42,562 nucleotides of DNA, from positions 1-42,562 of IMG/VR virus record IMGVR_UViG_3300006749_000028; one strand, given 5' to 3'. Positions 16,401-23,049 of the stretch are shown one piece after another. The stretch is from a virus. Positions within the stretch are counted from its first letter, which is position 1. Each line of letters starts with the position of its first letter. The notes under the pieces are model-generated. The model saw only the letters and a program-made list of their open reading frames with translations, did no database searches and was not told the origin of the DNA. A program made the translations under genes and the position numbers.

Positions 16401-17586
16401 CATATTTCTTTATAGCGGTCTCGTACATTCCAATTAATCCATCTTTAAAAGTTTTTCGACCCTGCTCGACTCCCTGTCTAAGTAAAACATCTTTATATAC
16501 TCTACCTAATGCTCCCTGGCTAATTGTGGTAAAAACCATCTCTGCTCCTGCCATTCCTACAGCTTTAAGCATATTTACAGCATTACTTTGTTCAGGAAAC
16601 TTTTCTTTCTGCGCTCTTAGCTCTGGGCCAGTCAAAACTGTGGTTGCTCCTCCAGCTAAAGGGACAAGACCAACTCCTGATGCTGAAGCAAGCATTATAC
16701 CTATGCTTGTTGGGGCGCTTCCTGCTATTCCCTCTCCTAACAAAGTAAAGCCTTCGTCTATGTTCCCCTCTGAAAAGTTATCAAATACACCTCCTTCTAT
16801 GCCTCTGCCTTCTTTAAAAAGCTCTGCTTGTTTTCCTCTATATTCTTGTTCTTTAATAAGAGATTCTAACACTGTATCTACTCCTATAGCTTTTTCAAAA
16901 GCCTCAAGATTGGTTTCAGGCAGACCTAAAGCTTTATTAATTGGGTCGGATACCAAGGCCGCTGCCTCATATATAACCGTGGGAATACTTGCTATACCCT
17001 CCATTATGCGAGCCTCATCTCTCTTTAAAGCATTAACCCATAAGTCTGTTACACTAGACCTGTTCACATCAACTTTTTTTGTTTTTGCTTGAGCTAAAAC
17101 CTGGTCTTTAGTTAAATTATATGTGGAGGCTATATTGTCAATATACTTTTGCCCCTCTGGGTTTAATTCTTGATAATTAAAAGTGGGTAGTTCGATGGCT
17201 AAATCTAAGATTTCCATCTTCAAATTAGGACTTACATAGTCCGATTCAACCGTTAAATCTTCACTTGTAACAGATGCACTTTGAGGTGTCTGCTCAACTT
17301 TAACGCTTTCAGGAAGCGGAGGGGGTGTAGTAGGCTCCAATAAACCACTTTCCAATAGTGATTCCGTATCGTCTTTTTTTTTTACATCTTGTGCAGAAAA
17401 TAGCTCAGGAAACAAGGGATTAATTGTTGCATAATCATAATTTTTTTGAATTGCAGTTTCCGCATAATCTTTTAACACCTGAAGATTTATGTCAGCCAGC
17501 TCTGGAAACTTTGGCATTATCACATCCCAATTGTAGTTGTCCGCTTGGGCCGTAGCTAAAAAGTCTTTTAAAAGTTGCTCATCCAT
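10384..17586 (-). CDS. Giant internal virion (ejection) protein with HExxH metallopeptidase motif, gp16-like
   Basis: This 2400-residue protein is the last gene of the virion arm. The N-terminus has two copies of a ~26-residue repeat (residues 5-30 and 37-62, each ending FPEL). A Gly/Ala-rich hydrophobic stretch lies at about 275-320. Residues about 600-700 are acidic low-complexity sequence with a VTEEQ repeat. A zinc-peptidase motif HEVFH (797-801) is followed by EERLAELMG (853-861) as a possible third ligand. Long helical regions and a C-terminus with several hydrophobic segments follow. Size, location and the preceding gp13-gp15-like genes suggest a T7 gp16-type protein, ejected to bridge the envelope. 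The peptidase could open cell-wall or periplasmic protein barriers. It is not RNA polymerase-like by eye. Confidence 0.8.
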   Translation of the reverse strand: MDEQLLKDFLATAQADNYNWDVIMPKFPELADINLQVLKDYAETAIQKNYDYATINPLFPELFSAQDVKKKDDTESLLESGLLEPTTPPPLPESVKVEQTPQSASVTSEDLTVESDYVSPNLKMEILDLAIELPTFNYQELNPEGQKYIDNIASTYNLTKDQVLAQAKTKKVDVNRSSVTDLWVNALKRDEARIMEGIASIPTVIYEAAALVSDPINKALGLPETNLEAFEKAIGVDTVLESLIKEQEYRGKQAELFKEGRGIEGGVFDNFSEGNIDEGFTLLGEGIAGSAPTSIGIMLASASGVGLVPLAGGATTVLTGPELRAQKEKFPEQSNAVNMLKAVGMAGAEMVFTTISQGALGRVYKDVLLRQGVEQGRKTFKDGLIGMYETAIKKYGAVTSSLGEGIEEVATQITQNLIDGRPVFEGVADAFLIGFGSGGVYGAPINAAKGFKAVNEALAKTKINKKIKPTEFSDIVQVFESAETNEVQFDLAKTKRADAILVNELKRRVNKGEMTQQEADRIQKNFFDTSIIQVKLDKTNLNQEQKIQATNLLKEKEALTQTIEEVGDPSLTVAQQTRVDEINKQLASLSTITETIKTDKDAVQEPSSEKVDVQEQTRDGEDVGAGDIVTDEAARETTPQEEELSVEDTEIEEEVDVEEVKDLQYSLGIPETEQVTEEQVTEEQVTEEVPGTIDRFFGETIEETTEKVSDNLVVNRKEAVADKTTEQLNREQSVLAIATTAAKAISKLLPNTRIVLHDSATDFQNFVSDAQAEAEFNPSENVIHVDLSKATEITVPHEVFHAVFLNKVKTDKKATRQADLLVKKLNGNVPQKVQQEIETFVAKYEGAPEVQNEERLAELMGILARDYTNLEQPAQNFIKTFLKTLARTFGLRDIESTFDTENDVVKLLQTLAKKVKTGEEITEVDVEILEDGTNPVGNPTEIRVPKPRQRKVKFNDSYGLSLVTPDKSVDILSLIKDINSKGEKVWFWVADQLGLGEFEGVQLDAGPSFAFEGDAVWASSKSVKSIQKNIDAADYLFIISGSPQKSLLFNKKVYDVFTQRLGDYVTFKADALATNPTKGIKDALNKFNSWEEMRNSPDRKKFLIALRQQEGTTNTEFHKLVKSLNGFVDVNELRDSFYKDNNFGLNDVMVVIKPTSAREGSQHSTYANEVLGEVIGVPDQKVNAFDIMPQEMVDKYQRELEASEKSQAVAPYGSGIREIAAAPRQRKATVEQVAQQYNMDNQGFIPKTANLSQLRRAVEPFGLGAQRARTDQFGRGGGLFLTRNGRKFNPFKTTTRRRISTIEGQDLTIEGIIRAGRDQGFSDPAIRSVLRGRGFKAADINPAMELALLKDEVLPSAFQNIEQGAQEGLRLFRDLQSKLKTFTEQAERTKAEIRAKALELLQETEVYQALPEISQNELVLALDKSVGTRANRTVQLEISKIKKAVRGYKKGIADLRKAQIELKNFVRNALPVSKTYTQADIARNIAIISNVKSKQDLPAAVEKVLKNVENKRVQLKKSLIKRILSSAKKKSKAKIGISRKAKAQSLDARGQQFFKSAVEILENILLNQSEQVQTSIDELANKIDSEQNTDQVIDSVFEKDTRGEKLSTQETKLIDYILARTLFSEINNMSLEDVQQLEETLNQITKESISKLKQDRQLVAEENRKIKDEANEAIASNYEVLTETDSKGNVVFKEKEVIDEEQREVWESFRKFKIWDGIKKMSKYYQFTGVPVIYDYFRKKLAHLGSFTKILDKYQEGFFYKNIYDKLNVMSENALRGIYNQKDILNDLANSIPGITKGYKEISQKLFKGPIVIERTVNGKKRKRTFSANELLRIYALSLNEVQREKLKTDGFNDKILSRIEKELGPELTAFADNVVEYLSTSYFESVNDVYSSLNFTNLGYVENYFPTRTKTKLDSKLLEDGNFNAIFGAENSPALKARTDLKSKIVIDEGDTFTSVLDNHIDSMERFKSYAKGVRQMNAIFNAEGVQSLLYVTGLRNLIKQSINSEVNPDYGYSNLPNTIISTLNTKFTSFALAFRIIQIAKQSTSIINAFESYQFRPGKSTPVLDTLGFLADLSVVIATLPKQIKKAYKLSATFRDRIEKGLGGDVVGLESGAKFKALPKNSPLISKARQAFRTAGAAPTVLGDVIGVMGYMVNYNRNIKNGMSKKEALKAFNDYNATQQSRRNTDKIPLQRSKSELTRAFTMFGSMLFLQINKVATAQAAIMSKAKAGKFKQIKAKDLRAFALNLGVANALFVLTANIARLIKGDDEDKEEVLREVNKALLGTNLIYQVPLIGAAIEMTVARAEGKSGSYASSVVNPYISIYRKVNRYYETMGTEGAVIPLIELGLGAQIDPLVGLYNSFEGLGTFEEDDMYDILGISPSYRPRKRPKPKPPAKVEF
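15530..15574 (-). repeat. Three 15-bp tandem repeats inside the giant gene
   Basis: Three near-identical 15-base units (GTAACCTGCTCCTCT on the plus strand) encode the VTEEQ repeats in the acidic low-complexity linker. They lie in frame just upstream of the metallopeptidase domain and probably form a flexible spacer. Confidence 0.8.
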
Positions 17587-17596
17587 ATTTATTTTT

Positions 17597-19357
17597 TTAC
17601 CTAGCTTTGCCTCCAGTTATGGTCTGTACTGATTGGCCTTGACCTCCCCCTTGCGAGCCCGCCAATTTGTTTATCATTTCATCTTCTTGCAATCTTACAC
17701 CTTCTTGGAAAAAAGATAAATTGTTTACTAAAAACGATTTTAATTCTTCTAGAGCTTGTTCTGTTGATAAGTCTACTGTAGTTTGTATTTTGTTTCTGCC
17801 CTCACCGAAACTAATCTCTAGCCTATCGCGACCAGGAGCAGTCTGTTCAATTGTAAAATCTCCAAACGGCAAAAGAAAAGCTCGAACTTGAGACTCAGCT
17901 TCTTCTTCGTCTTTAGATAGTGGGATTATTTCAGTAAAATATTGAGTTATATAATCACTGAAGTTTTCTGTAAGAGTTCTCTGTTTAGGTATATTAAAAA
18001 CGCCTTTTTCTCCTTTTTCTTGTCTTCCTTTTGGTAAGCTATTTCTAGCTATTCTAATAGCTTCAGCAGAATTTACTGCTCCTCCAAGTTCAGAAGAAAT
18101 AGACTCTATAAACAAATCAAAATCTTCTCTTGGGTAAGAGGTCTTGTATCTTGCGCCTTTACCTTTTTGAGTTATAGTCCCGTCTTTGTCTATTTTTTCT
18201 ATGACAACTTCGTTATCTTGAACATCAATACCAACTATGTTTTGTTTTGGAGCTGAAGAGATTAAACTTCTGATGGCTGCTTCAATTTCTTTTTGGTTTC
18301 CATACCAAAGTTTGCTCATGTTAGTTATTAGTGATTGAATCTGCCCTTTTCTACGCAATTCTGTATCTGATGGAGTTTTTGGTAAAGCGGCTTCCTCACT
18401 TCTAGGTATCATTGATTCTAGCAAGTTATCAAACCTTGCCTTGGCTTCCTTTTTTTGCTCATCTGTATACTCAAAAGTACCATCGGGGTTCTCTAAAATT
18501 AATTTGTCGTTTTTAGCAGCTTCATCTTTATTGGTGGTGGTGTCATAGTCTCCTGAGTCAACCAGGAAAGATGCCATGTTGCTGCCCATAAGAGCAACAT
18601 CAATAGCCTCGTCTCTAGCTTCATTAAGCTTCGTTTGAGCTGCATCCCCTGCGCTGTCTAAAGCCAAGTATGCGCCTTTTATTGTCTTACCTAAACCATC
18701 TCTTTTTAATCGTTGACCAAGGGAGTCTACTATTGCTTGAGCGGTAGTTTGTGCATTAAAGTATTTAACATCAGCGGTAGACAAAAAGTCAACTACTGAA
18801 GAGTTTACAATATCGTTAGGGTCAGAGCTTGGGGCTCCGTTTGCATCTCTCTTTACAATGTTTGGTTCGCCTGTAGTTGGATTAACAACAAAAGCATGAG
18901 TTCGCATATCAAAAAGCTTTTCAACCTGAGCTTTTCTGTTAAGCGTAATCCTACTTAGAGTCTTGTCTTCTACGCCTTTTACAATCCTGTCATAGTCTGC
19001 GTTGTAGGTTTTAAAGCTATTAATCAGAGACGCTGTGCCTGTCGTTCTATTATTGTTATTTCTTAAAAAATCTTTTGTAGACAGAATACCATTCTCCCAA
19101 AGTCTTTTATCAAGCAGAGCTGTTTCAGTAAGTTGCTCCCTTGCGTTCATTACAAACTCATTAACCTGGGCATCCTTACCCATCTCCACATTACGAAGGA
19201 CATCGACTTCCTCTCGTGTCTTGGTATCGACATTTTTTTGAGCTTTTTCTCTTCTTTCTTCAAGAGCATTCAGTCCATCTATCACAGAAGTAGTTACAAC
19301 CGACCAGTCGACTCCTGGAGTTGCAAGACTTGGGTCAAATCCTATTTTTGTAGCCAT
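17597..19357 (-). CDS. Internal virion protein, gp15-like (putative)
   Basis: A 586-residue, predominantly helical protein with no signal peptide. Its N-terminal ~110 residues are charged helix (NALEERREKAQKNVDT). The C-terminal region ends in a Gly/Gln-rich tail (AGSQGGGQGQSVQ). No catalytic motif is visible. Its place between a gp14-like and a giant gp16-like gene matches the T7 order 14-15-16, where the middle protein forms the trans-periplasmic ejection tube. The assignment is by size, composition and synteny, not by recognised sequence similarity. Confidence 0.55.
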   Translation of the reverse strand: MATKIGFDPSLATPGVDWSVVTTSVIDGLNALEERREKAQKNVDTKTREEVDVLRNVEMGKDAQVNEFVMNAREQLTETALLDKRLWENGILSTKDFLRNNNNRTTGTASLINSFKTYNADYDRIVKGVEDKTLSRITLNRKAQVEKLFDMRTHAFVVNPTTGEPNIVKRDANGAPSSDPNDIVNSSVVDFLSTADVKYFNAQTTAQAIVDSLGQRLKRDGLGKTIKGAYLALDSAGDAAQTKLNEARDEAIDVALMGSNMASFLVDSGDYDTTTNKDEAAKNDKLILENPDGTFEYTDEQKKEAKARFDNLLESMIPRSEEAALPKTPSDTELRRKGQIQSLITNMSKLWYGNQKEIEAAIRSLISSAPKQNIVGIDVQDNEVVIEKIDKDGTITQKGKGARYKTSYPREDFDLFIESISSELGGAVNSAEAIRIARNSLPKGRQEKGEKGVFNIPKQRTLTENFSDYITQYFTEIIPLSKDEEEAESQVRAFLLPFGDFTIEQTAPGRDRLEISFGEGRNKIQTTVDLSTEQALEELKSFLVNNLSFFQEGVRLQEDEMINKLAGSQGGGQGQSVQTITGGKAR

Positions 19358-19363
19358 ATTTAT

Positions 19364-20188
19364 TTATCTAAAAAACCTACCTCCGCCTTTTTTTCTTCCC
19401 TGCTTAAACAAAGCTCTAGCGTCTGTTCTGTTCATTCCCTCAAAATAATCTAAAGGATTTCCTTCAAATGTAGGCTCCCCAAATTGGTCTATATACTGTT
19501 GCAGGCTTTCACCTGCCAATCCAAGTTTTTTCTGAGGAATTTCTAAAAATTCAGCTAAAGTAGTTCCGTCAGCAACCTCTCCTCTTTTTATTGCTCTTTC
19601 AAGTTGTGCAGTGGCTCTCTCTACATTCTTTGCTGCGTCACTTTTAGGGTTGTCGGGTTGCATGGCTAGAGCCTGCCCTCCTATAGAGGTCAAGCCTTTT
19701 ATTCCTTGCTCTAACGAAGCTACTCTTTGAGCTTCCGCCACTTGAGCTGCTTGAGTTTGCGCCTTCGTTTCTGCTAAAGCTAAACTAGCCATTTGCCTTG
19801 CACCTCGAGACTCTTCTTCAGCTGCCAACAAAGCTAAATCTTGCAATTCTTTTCCCATGTCTCCAGCTATCTGGCGTTGTCCAGCTATCTGGCTCTGAGC
19901 AACTCTTCCAGTTATAGCGGCTAATAACCTAGGGTCAGCCTCTGCTCCCGCTCCAACAAGCTGAGCGCCCGTGGATGTTAACGCCTCTCTAGCTCTTTCA
20001 TAGACTTCTTTTTGAATAGGCAACCCTTTATAGAATCTTTTTTCAAGCTGTTTTTTAGCTTCTTGACTAGCCTCTTCTGCTTCTCTTTCCGCTTTATCTC
20101 TTTGCTTAGCGGCTGTCGCTGACTGAACAAAACTTCCTGTTGTGCTTGCTATTGTTAGACCTAAGCCAATTGCTGTCGCTGCTCCCAT
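19364..20188 (-). CDS. Internal virion protein, gp14-like (putative)
   Basis: A 274-residue protein starting with a Gly/Ala-rich hydrophobic segment (MGAATAIGLGLTIASTTGSF) followed by a long Ala/Glu/Gln/Lys-rich helix (about 25-175). This is the look of T7 gp14-type ejection proteins that form the outer-membrane pore after release. A basic Gly-rich C-terminus (RKKGGGRFFR) could contact DNA or partner proteins. It lies one base after the GNAT-like gene and 6 bases before the gp15-like gene, in one transcription unit. Confidence 0.6.
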   Translation of the reverse strand: MGAATAIGLGLTIASTTGSFVQSATAAKQRDKAEREAEEASQEAKKQLEKRFYKGLPIQKEVYERAREALTSTGAQLVGAGAEADPRLLAAITGRVAQSQIAGQRQIAGDMGKELQDLALLAAEEESRGARQMASLALAETKAQTQAAQVAEAQRVASLEQGIKGLTSIGGQALAMQPDNPKSDAAKNVERATAQLERAIKRGEVADGTTLAEFLEIPQKKLGLAGESLQQYIDQFGEPTFEGNPLDYFEGMNRTDARALFKQGRKKGGGRFFR

Positions 20189-20189
20189 A

Positions 20190-20600
20190 CTATAATTTTT
20201 TTATCATTTCTTTTGTATACTGGTCTCCTGCTATATACCCCTCCTGCTCGTACACCCCTATTAGACCTTTGTGTTTAATTAGTGCGTAAGCAAAAACATT
20301 GTCTGCATTTTTAGCTATCTGTGTTAGTGTATGAATCAATAAAGATATAGCCTGTTGCCTGTTAGGTTTTTTCTTATAATCTTTATTAGATATAATCCAG
20401 TCTATCCAGGCTACTTTTGAATTTGTCATATATATAAATCCTGCGCATACAGGGGTTTTATCATCATATATTATTAAACCACCCTTGCCGTTGTCTGGAA
20501 GAAAATCTTTCAATGGAGGAACCCATTTCCAATCTTTCCACCAACCAACTAAAACCTCATCATAATGAGACTCATCAAGTGGGATTATATTAAAATTCAT
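20190..20600 (-). CDS. GNAT-fold protein in the T7 gp13 position
   Basis: A 136-residue protein with the GNAT acetyltransferase outline. There is a central strand pair (PVCAGFIYMTNSKVAWIDWI), then a helix with a possible acyl-CoA loop (NRQQAISLLIHTL), and a C-terminal YEQEGYI. The acyl-CoA loop lacks a perfect Q/R-x-x-G-x-A, so activity is uncertain. T7 internal protein gp13 occupies the same place ahead of gp14-gp16, and similar gp13-position proteins in podoviruses carry a GNAT-like fold. A structural or maturation role is therefore as likely as catalysis. A TATCTTTG sits only 7 bases before the ATG. Confidence 0.65.
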   Translation of the reverse strand: MNFNIIPLDESHYDEVLVGWWKDWKWVPPLKDFLPDNGKGGLIIYDDKTPVCAGFIYMTNSKVAWIDWIISNKDYKKKPNRQQAISLLIHTLTQIAKNADNVFAYALIKHKGLIGVYEQEGYIAGDQYTKEMIKKL

Positions 20601-20607
20601 TTAATTA

Positions 20608-20615
20608 CAAAGATA
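20608..20615 (-). promoter_or_regulatory. TAnnTTTG -7 element before the gp13-like gene
   Basis: TATCTTTG on the minus strand ends 7 bases before the ATG at 20600, so the transcript would have almost no leader. I found no TTTG at -33 spacing. It would drive the ejection-protein genes. Confidence 0.5.
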
Positions 20616-20621
20616 GTAATT

Positions 20622-22385
20622 TTAGGGATAGCTTTTCATTACTTCCGACTCAACAGCCAGTAGTTCAGTAGCCGTGGTGTCTGTATTGGTAAGAGTAAAC
20701 AAACAATAATGCCCCAACATCCCATGAGATTCCGCTTGCTGGTTTTTAATATATGCAATATAAGCGTCTTGAGCAGAAATTGTTACCGCGCCTTGAATGT
20801 TAGTGTTTATAACTATTGTGTTCAAAGCTTGACTTAAATCAACATTTATAGCTGTTATTTGACCACCAAATTGTATAGTAGTGTAGGGAGACAGCGCAAA
20901 GTAAATCATGTCTCCTACACTCACCTCACTGCCTATGGAGACGTATGGAGAAGTGGAAAAGCCAATCTGGGTTGTCCCTCCAGAGTCTGCAACAAAACTG
21001 CTTTTTCCAATACCATTAACAGACCTCATAGAATACTCTTGAGCGTCAGCTGGATTAGCTCCAGTCGCTCTTACAAAAGCAAACCATGCGCCTTCTTTTT
21101 TTTCAAACCAATTGCTGTCTATAGTGCCGCCACTTTGTATATCTGTAGATAGTGACGCGCTCCAAGAGCTATCGCTTTCTAAGTTAATTGTTTTAAATAT
21201 TTTATTCTCTAACGCACTGTCATTAAAGACTGACGATATTTGAGAGTTGTACTGTACATTATAATAATTATTTCTAAGCGGGTTAGTGTTGTGACTATAC
21301 AGTTGACCTCTTTTAAAAGAATAGAAGTAGTTGTTCATCCCAATCATCATATCGGGAAAGTAAGAATAGAACGAAGGCCAACCCTCGACTCCAGCGCTAT
21401 AACTTAATGTATATTGCTTTGTGGGGTCTTCTAAAGGAGGTATAATTGGAGGGCCAAGCGGGGGACATGCTTGTGCATTGTAGACCAAATTGTTTTGACC
21501 ACCCATATATCCATGATAAAAACACTCATAGCTTGTTGTCCCATAATCTCCGCTAACTACAAGGGTTACATCTCCATAAAAATACTCATAAGTGTTTCCG
21601 TCTAAAGCTTGTTTTGTTCCTGCGCTAAACTGGCCAGTGTAAGTTAAAAGAGTTGTTTTTCCTGTATTGTGAAAAGCAATAGGGTGTGTGGAAGGAACTG
21701 AAAGAAAAATAAATGTTCCTGTTGATGAACCGTAGACACCATAGTTGCCTCCAAAAATGTAAGAGTTTACTCCATTAATAGATTGAAAGGTAACTGTGTT
21801 AGATGATGCTAGGCAGTAATCAGGTATGGCTATGGGCGTAGGCGCTGGAACGGGTGCAGGTGAACCAGACGTAATTACATCGTATGTAACTGCGTTAGTT
21901 ATTGTTAATCCTGTAATTGTAACAGTTCCTTCTGAAAGCGGCTCATATGAGCTACCAAAACCATTGTCATCAAAAAATGGTGTAGATTGTTTAACGTAAG
22001 CCACACTCCATGTCCCTGAAGAACCATCATCTCCAGTGATTGTTCCTGACAAAGTTCCACTCCCAATATTGGTTTGGGATGAAGTTTTCATAAATGCAGC
22101 CGTGGTTATTCCCGTTGATGGTGTATAATAGAATCTAGCTAAAGATATGTTTGATTGCGCGCCAGAGCCATTAAGAGCAAAGCCTATAGTTCTTGCTATG
22201 CCACCGCTTCCTTCTGTATCATTATAGCACCCAAAACCTGGAAGATTAGTTGTTAGTGTGGTTGGTGTAAACCCTGTTCCCATGCTTGCAGAGCTAGGGC
22301 AATCAACAAGAGCTCCTTTATTATATCCTACCGCTGGGACACCCGATATGCTTGCAGTGCCAGCTGTAAACTTCCAGCCATTCAT
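20622..22385 (-). CDS. Tail fibre-like protein with cupredoxin-like domain
   Basis: A 587-residue Gly/Ser/Thr-rich beta protein, probably a fibre or tail appendage. Residues 1-170 look like a beta-rich lectin-like domain. A Pro-rich linker (PAPVPAPTPIAIP, 176-188) follows. Residues about 196-300 contain VPSTHPIAFHN (H234, H239) and SYECFYHGYMGG (C288, H291, M294). The latter has the C-x2-H-x2-M pattern of type-1 copper cupredoxins, with H234 as the candidate fourth ligand. A second Pro-rich hinge lies at about 308-320 before a C-terminal beta-rich region. Copper binding is inferred from motif spacing. It has its own -7-like promoter element and follows the glycosyltransferase gene. Confidence 0.65.
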   Translation of the reverse strand: MNGWKFTAGTASISGVPAVGYNKGALVDCPSSASMGTGFTPTTLTTNLPGFGCYNDTEGSGGIARTIGFALNGSGAQSNISLARFYYTPSTGITTAAFMKTSSQTNIGSGTLSGTITGDDGSSGTWSVAYVKQSTPFFDDNGFGSSYEPLSEGTVTITGLTITNAVTYDVITSGSPAPVPAPTPIAIPDYCLASSNTVTFQSINGVNSYIFGGNYGVYGSSTGTFIFLSVPSTHPIAFHNTGKTTLLTYTGQFSAGTKQALDGNTYEYFYGDVTLVVSGDYGTTSYECFYHGYMGGQNNLVYNAQACPPLGPPIIPPLEDPTKQYTLSYSAGVEGWPSFYSYFPDMMIGMNNYFYSFKRGQLYSHNTNPLRNNYYNVQYNSQISSVFNDSALENKIFKTINLESDSSWSASLSTDIQSGGTIDSNWFEKKEGAWFAFVRATGANPADAQEYSMRSVNGIGKSSFVADSGGTTQIGFSTSPYVSIGSEVSVGDMIYFALSPYTTIQFGGQITAINVDLSQALNTIVINTNIQGAVTISAQDAYIAYIKNQQAESHGMLGHYCLFTLTNTDTTATELLAVESEVMKSYP

Positions 22386-22401
22386 ATACTTTTATTTACT
22401 G

Positions 22402-22409
22402 CAAATTTA
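22402..22409 (-). promoter_or_regulatory. TAnnTTTG -7 element before the cupredoxin-like fibre gene
   Basis: TAAATTTG on the minus strand lies 16 bases before the ATG at 22385, in the only sizeable gap (40 bases) in this part of the operon. No matching -33 TTTG is visible. Confidence 0.45.
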
Positions 22410-22425
22410 CGAATTATAATTGATG

Positions 22426-23049
22426 TTAATTTTTTAAACCCCATGTGCTTGTTTGGTGGTGTTTGGTAAAACTTATTTCTGAAGAATTGTTAAACAAGTG
22501 CCCTGGAAGCACATTTACTACTACAGGGTTTTTTAAAACAAACTGCGAAAGAGCAATTGGCCCAACAGTTTTTCTAACTATTGTTCCAGGAATTTTTTCG
22601 TTAGGGGTATTGGGAAACTTTTTTATATCCTCAATGTGTTTTTTAACCAACTCTTTAGAAAACTTTAAAAACTGCTCCCATAAATTTTTATCGGAACCTA
22701 TCATCAAGCTGTTCTGAACATACTCGTCATCACAGCTTGCTCCTATAATATAGGTTTCGTTTTTTTTTAACTGATGCAAAAAAGGAGATTTTAACTCTAC
22801 ATCCATGTCGGAGTACATTCCGCCATACTTATAAAGAATTAAAGCCCTTACATAGTCAAGTTTAAATATTTTATCTACACTGTTTAACAGCTTATAAAAC
22901 TCATAATCATAGTTTTTTAAAAGATAATCTATTTCATTGTCATTCCATAGAATAATATTACTATAATATTTTTGCCAGCTCTTAAAACACTTATGCCACA
23001 ATATAGGCCATGAAGCTTTGTTGCTAGGCGCTATAAAATTAATGGTCAT
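22426..23049 (-). CDS. GT32-like glycosyltransferase (DXD sugar transferase)
   Basis: A 207-residue glycosyltransferase with the core of the DXD-containing sugar-binding family (Gly_transf_sug, GT32-like). LDYVRALILYKYGGMYSDMD (64-83) holds both the D-x-x-R helix and the metal/sugar-nucleotide-binding DMD. The enzyme should be cytoplasmic and transfer a sugar from a nucleotide donor. Its start overlaps the stop of the double oxygenase gene by 4 bases, so the two are co-translated. Placement between tail genes with Pro-rich linkers suggests the acceptor is a virion protein; modification of host surface glycan is the alternative. Confidence 0.8.
   Translation of the reverse strand: MTINFIAPSNKASWPILWHKCFKSWQKYYSNIILWNDNEIDYLLKNYDYEFYKLLNSVDKIFKLDYVRALILYKYGGMYSDMDVELKSPFLHQLKKNETYIIGASCDDEYVQNSLMIGSDKNLWEQFLKFSKELVKKHIEDIKKFPNTPNEKIPGTIVRKTVGPIALSQFVLKNPVVVNVLPGHLFNNSSEISFTKHHQTSTWGLKN

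Noticed and set aside
16526-17092. 188-codon plus-strand ORF opposite the giant gene
   Set aside because: It is an antisense shadow with Ser/Pro/Leu-rich low-quality sequence, no coupled neighbours and no recognised motif.
10384-17586. Virion RNA polymerase in the giant ORF (as in N4 or crAss-like phages)
   Set aside because: No polymerase catalytic motif such as DxDGD or a T7-like palm motif was found; an HExxH peptidase motif and ejection-protein-like context explain it better.
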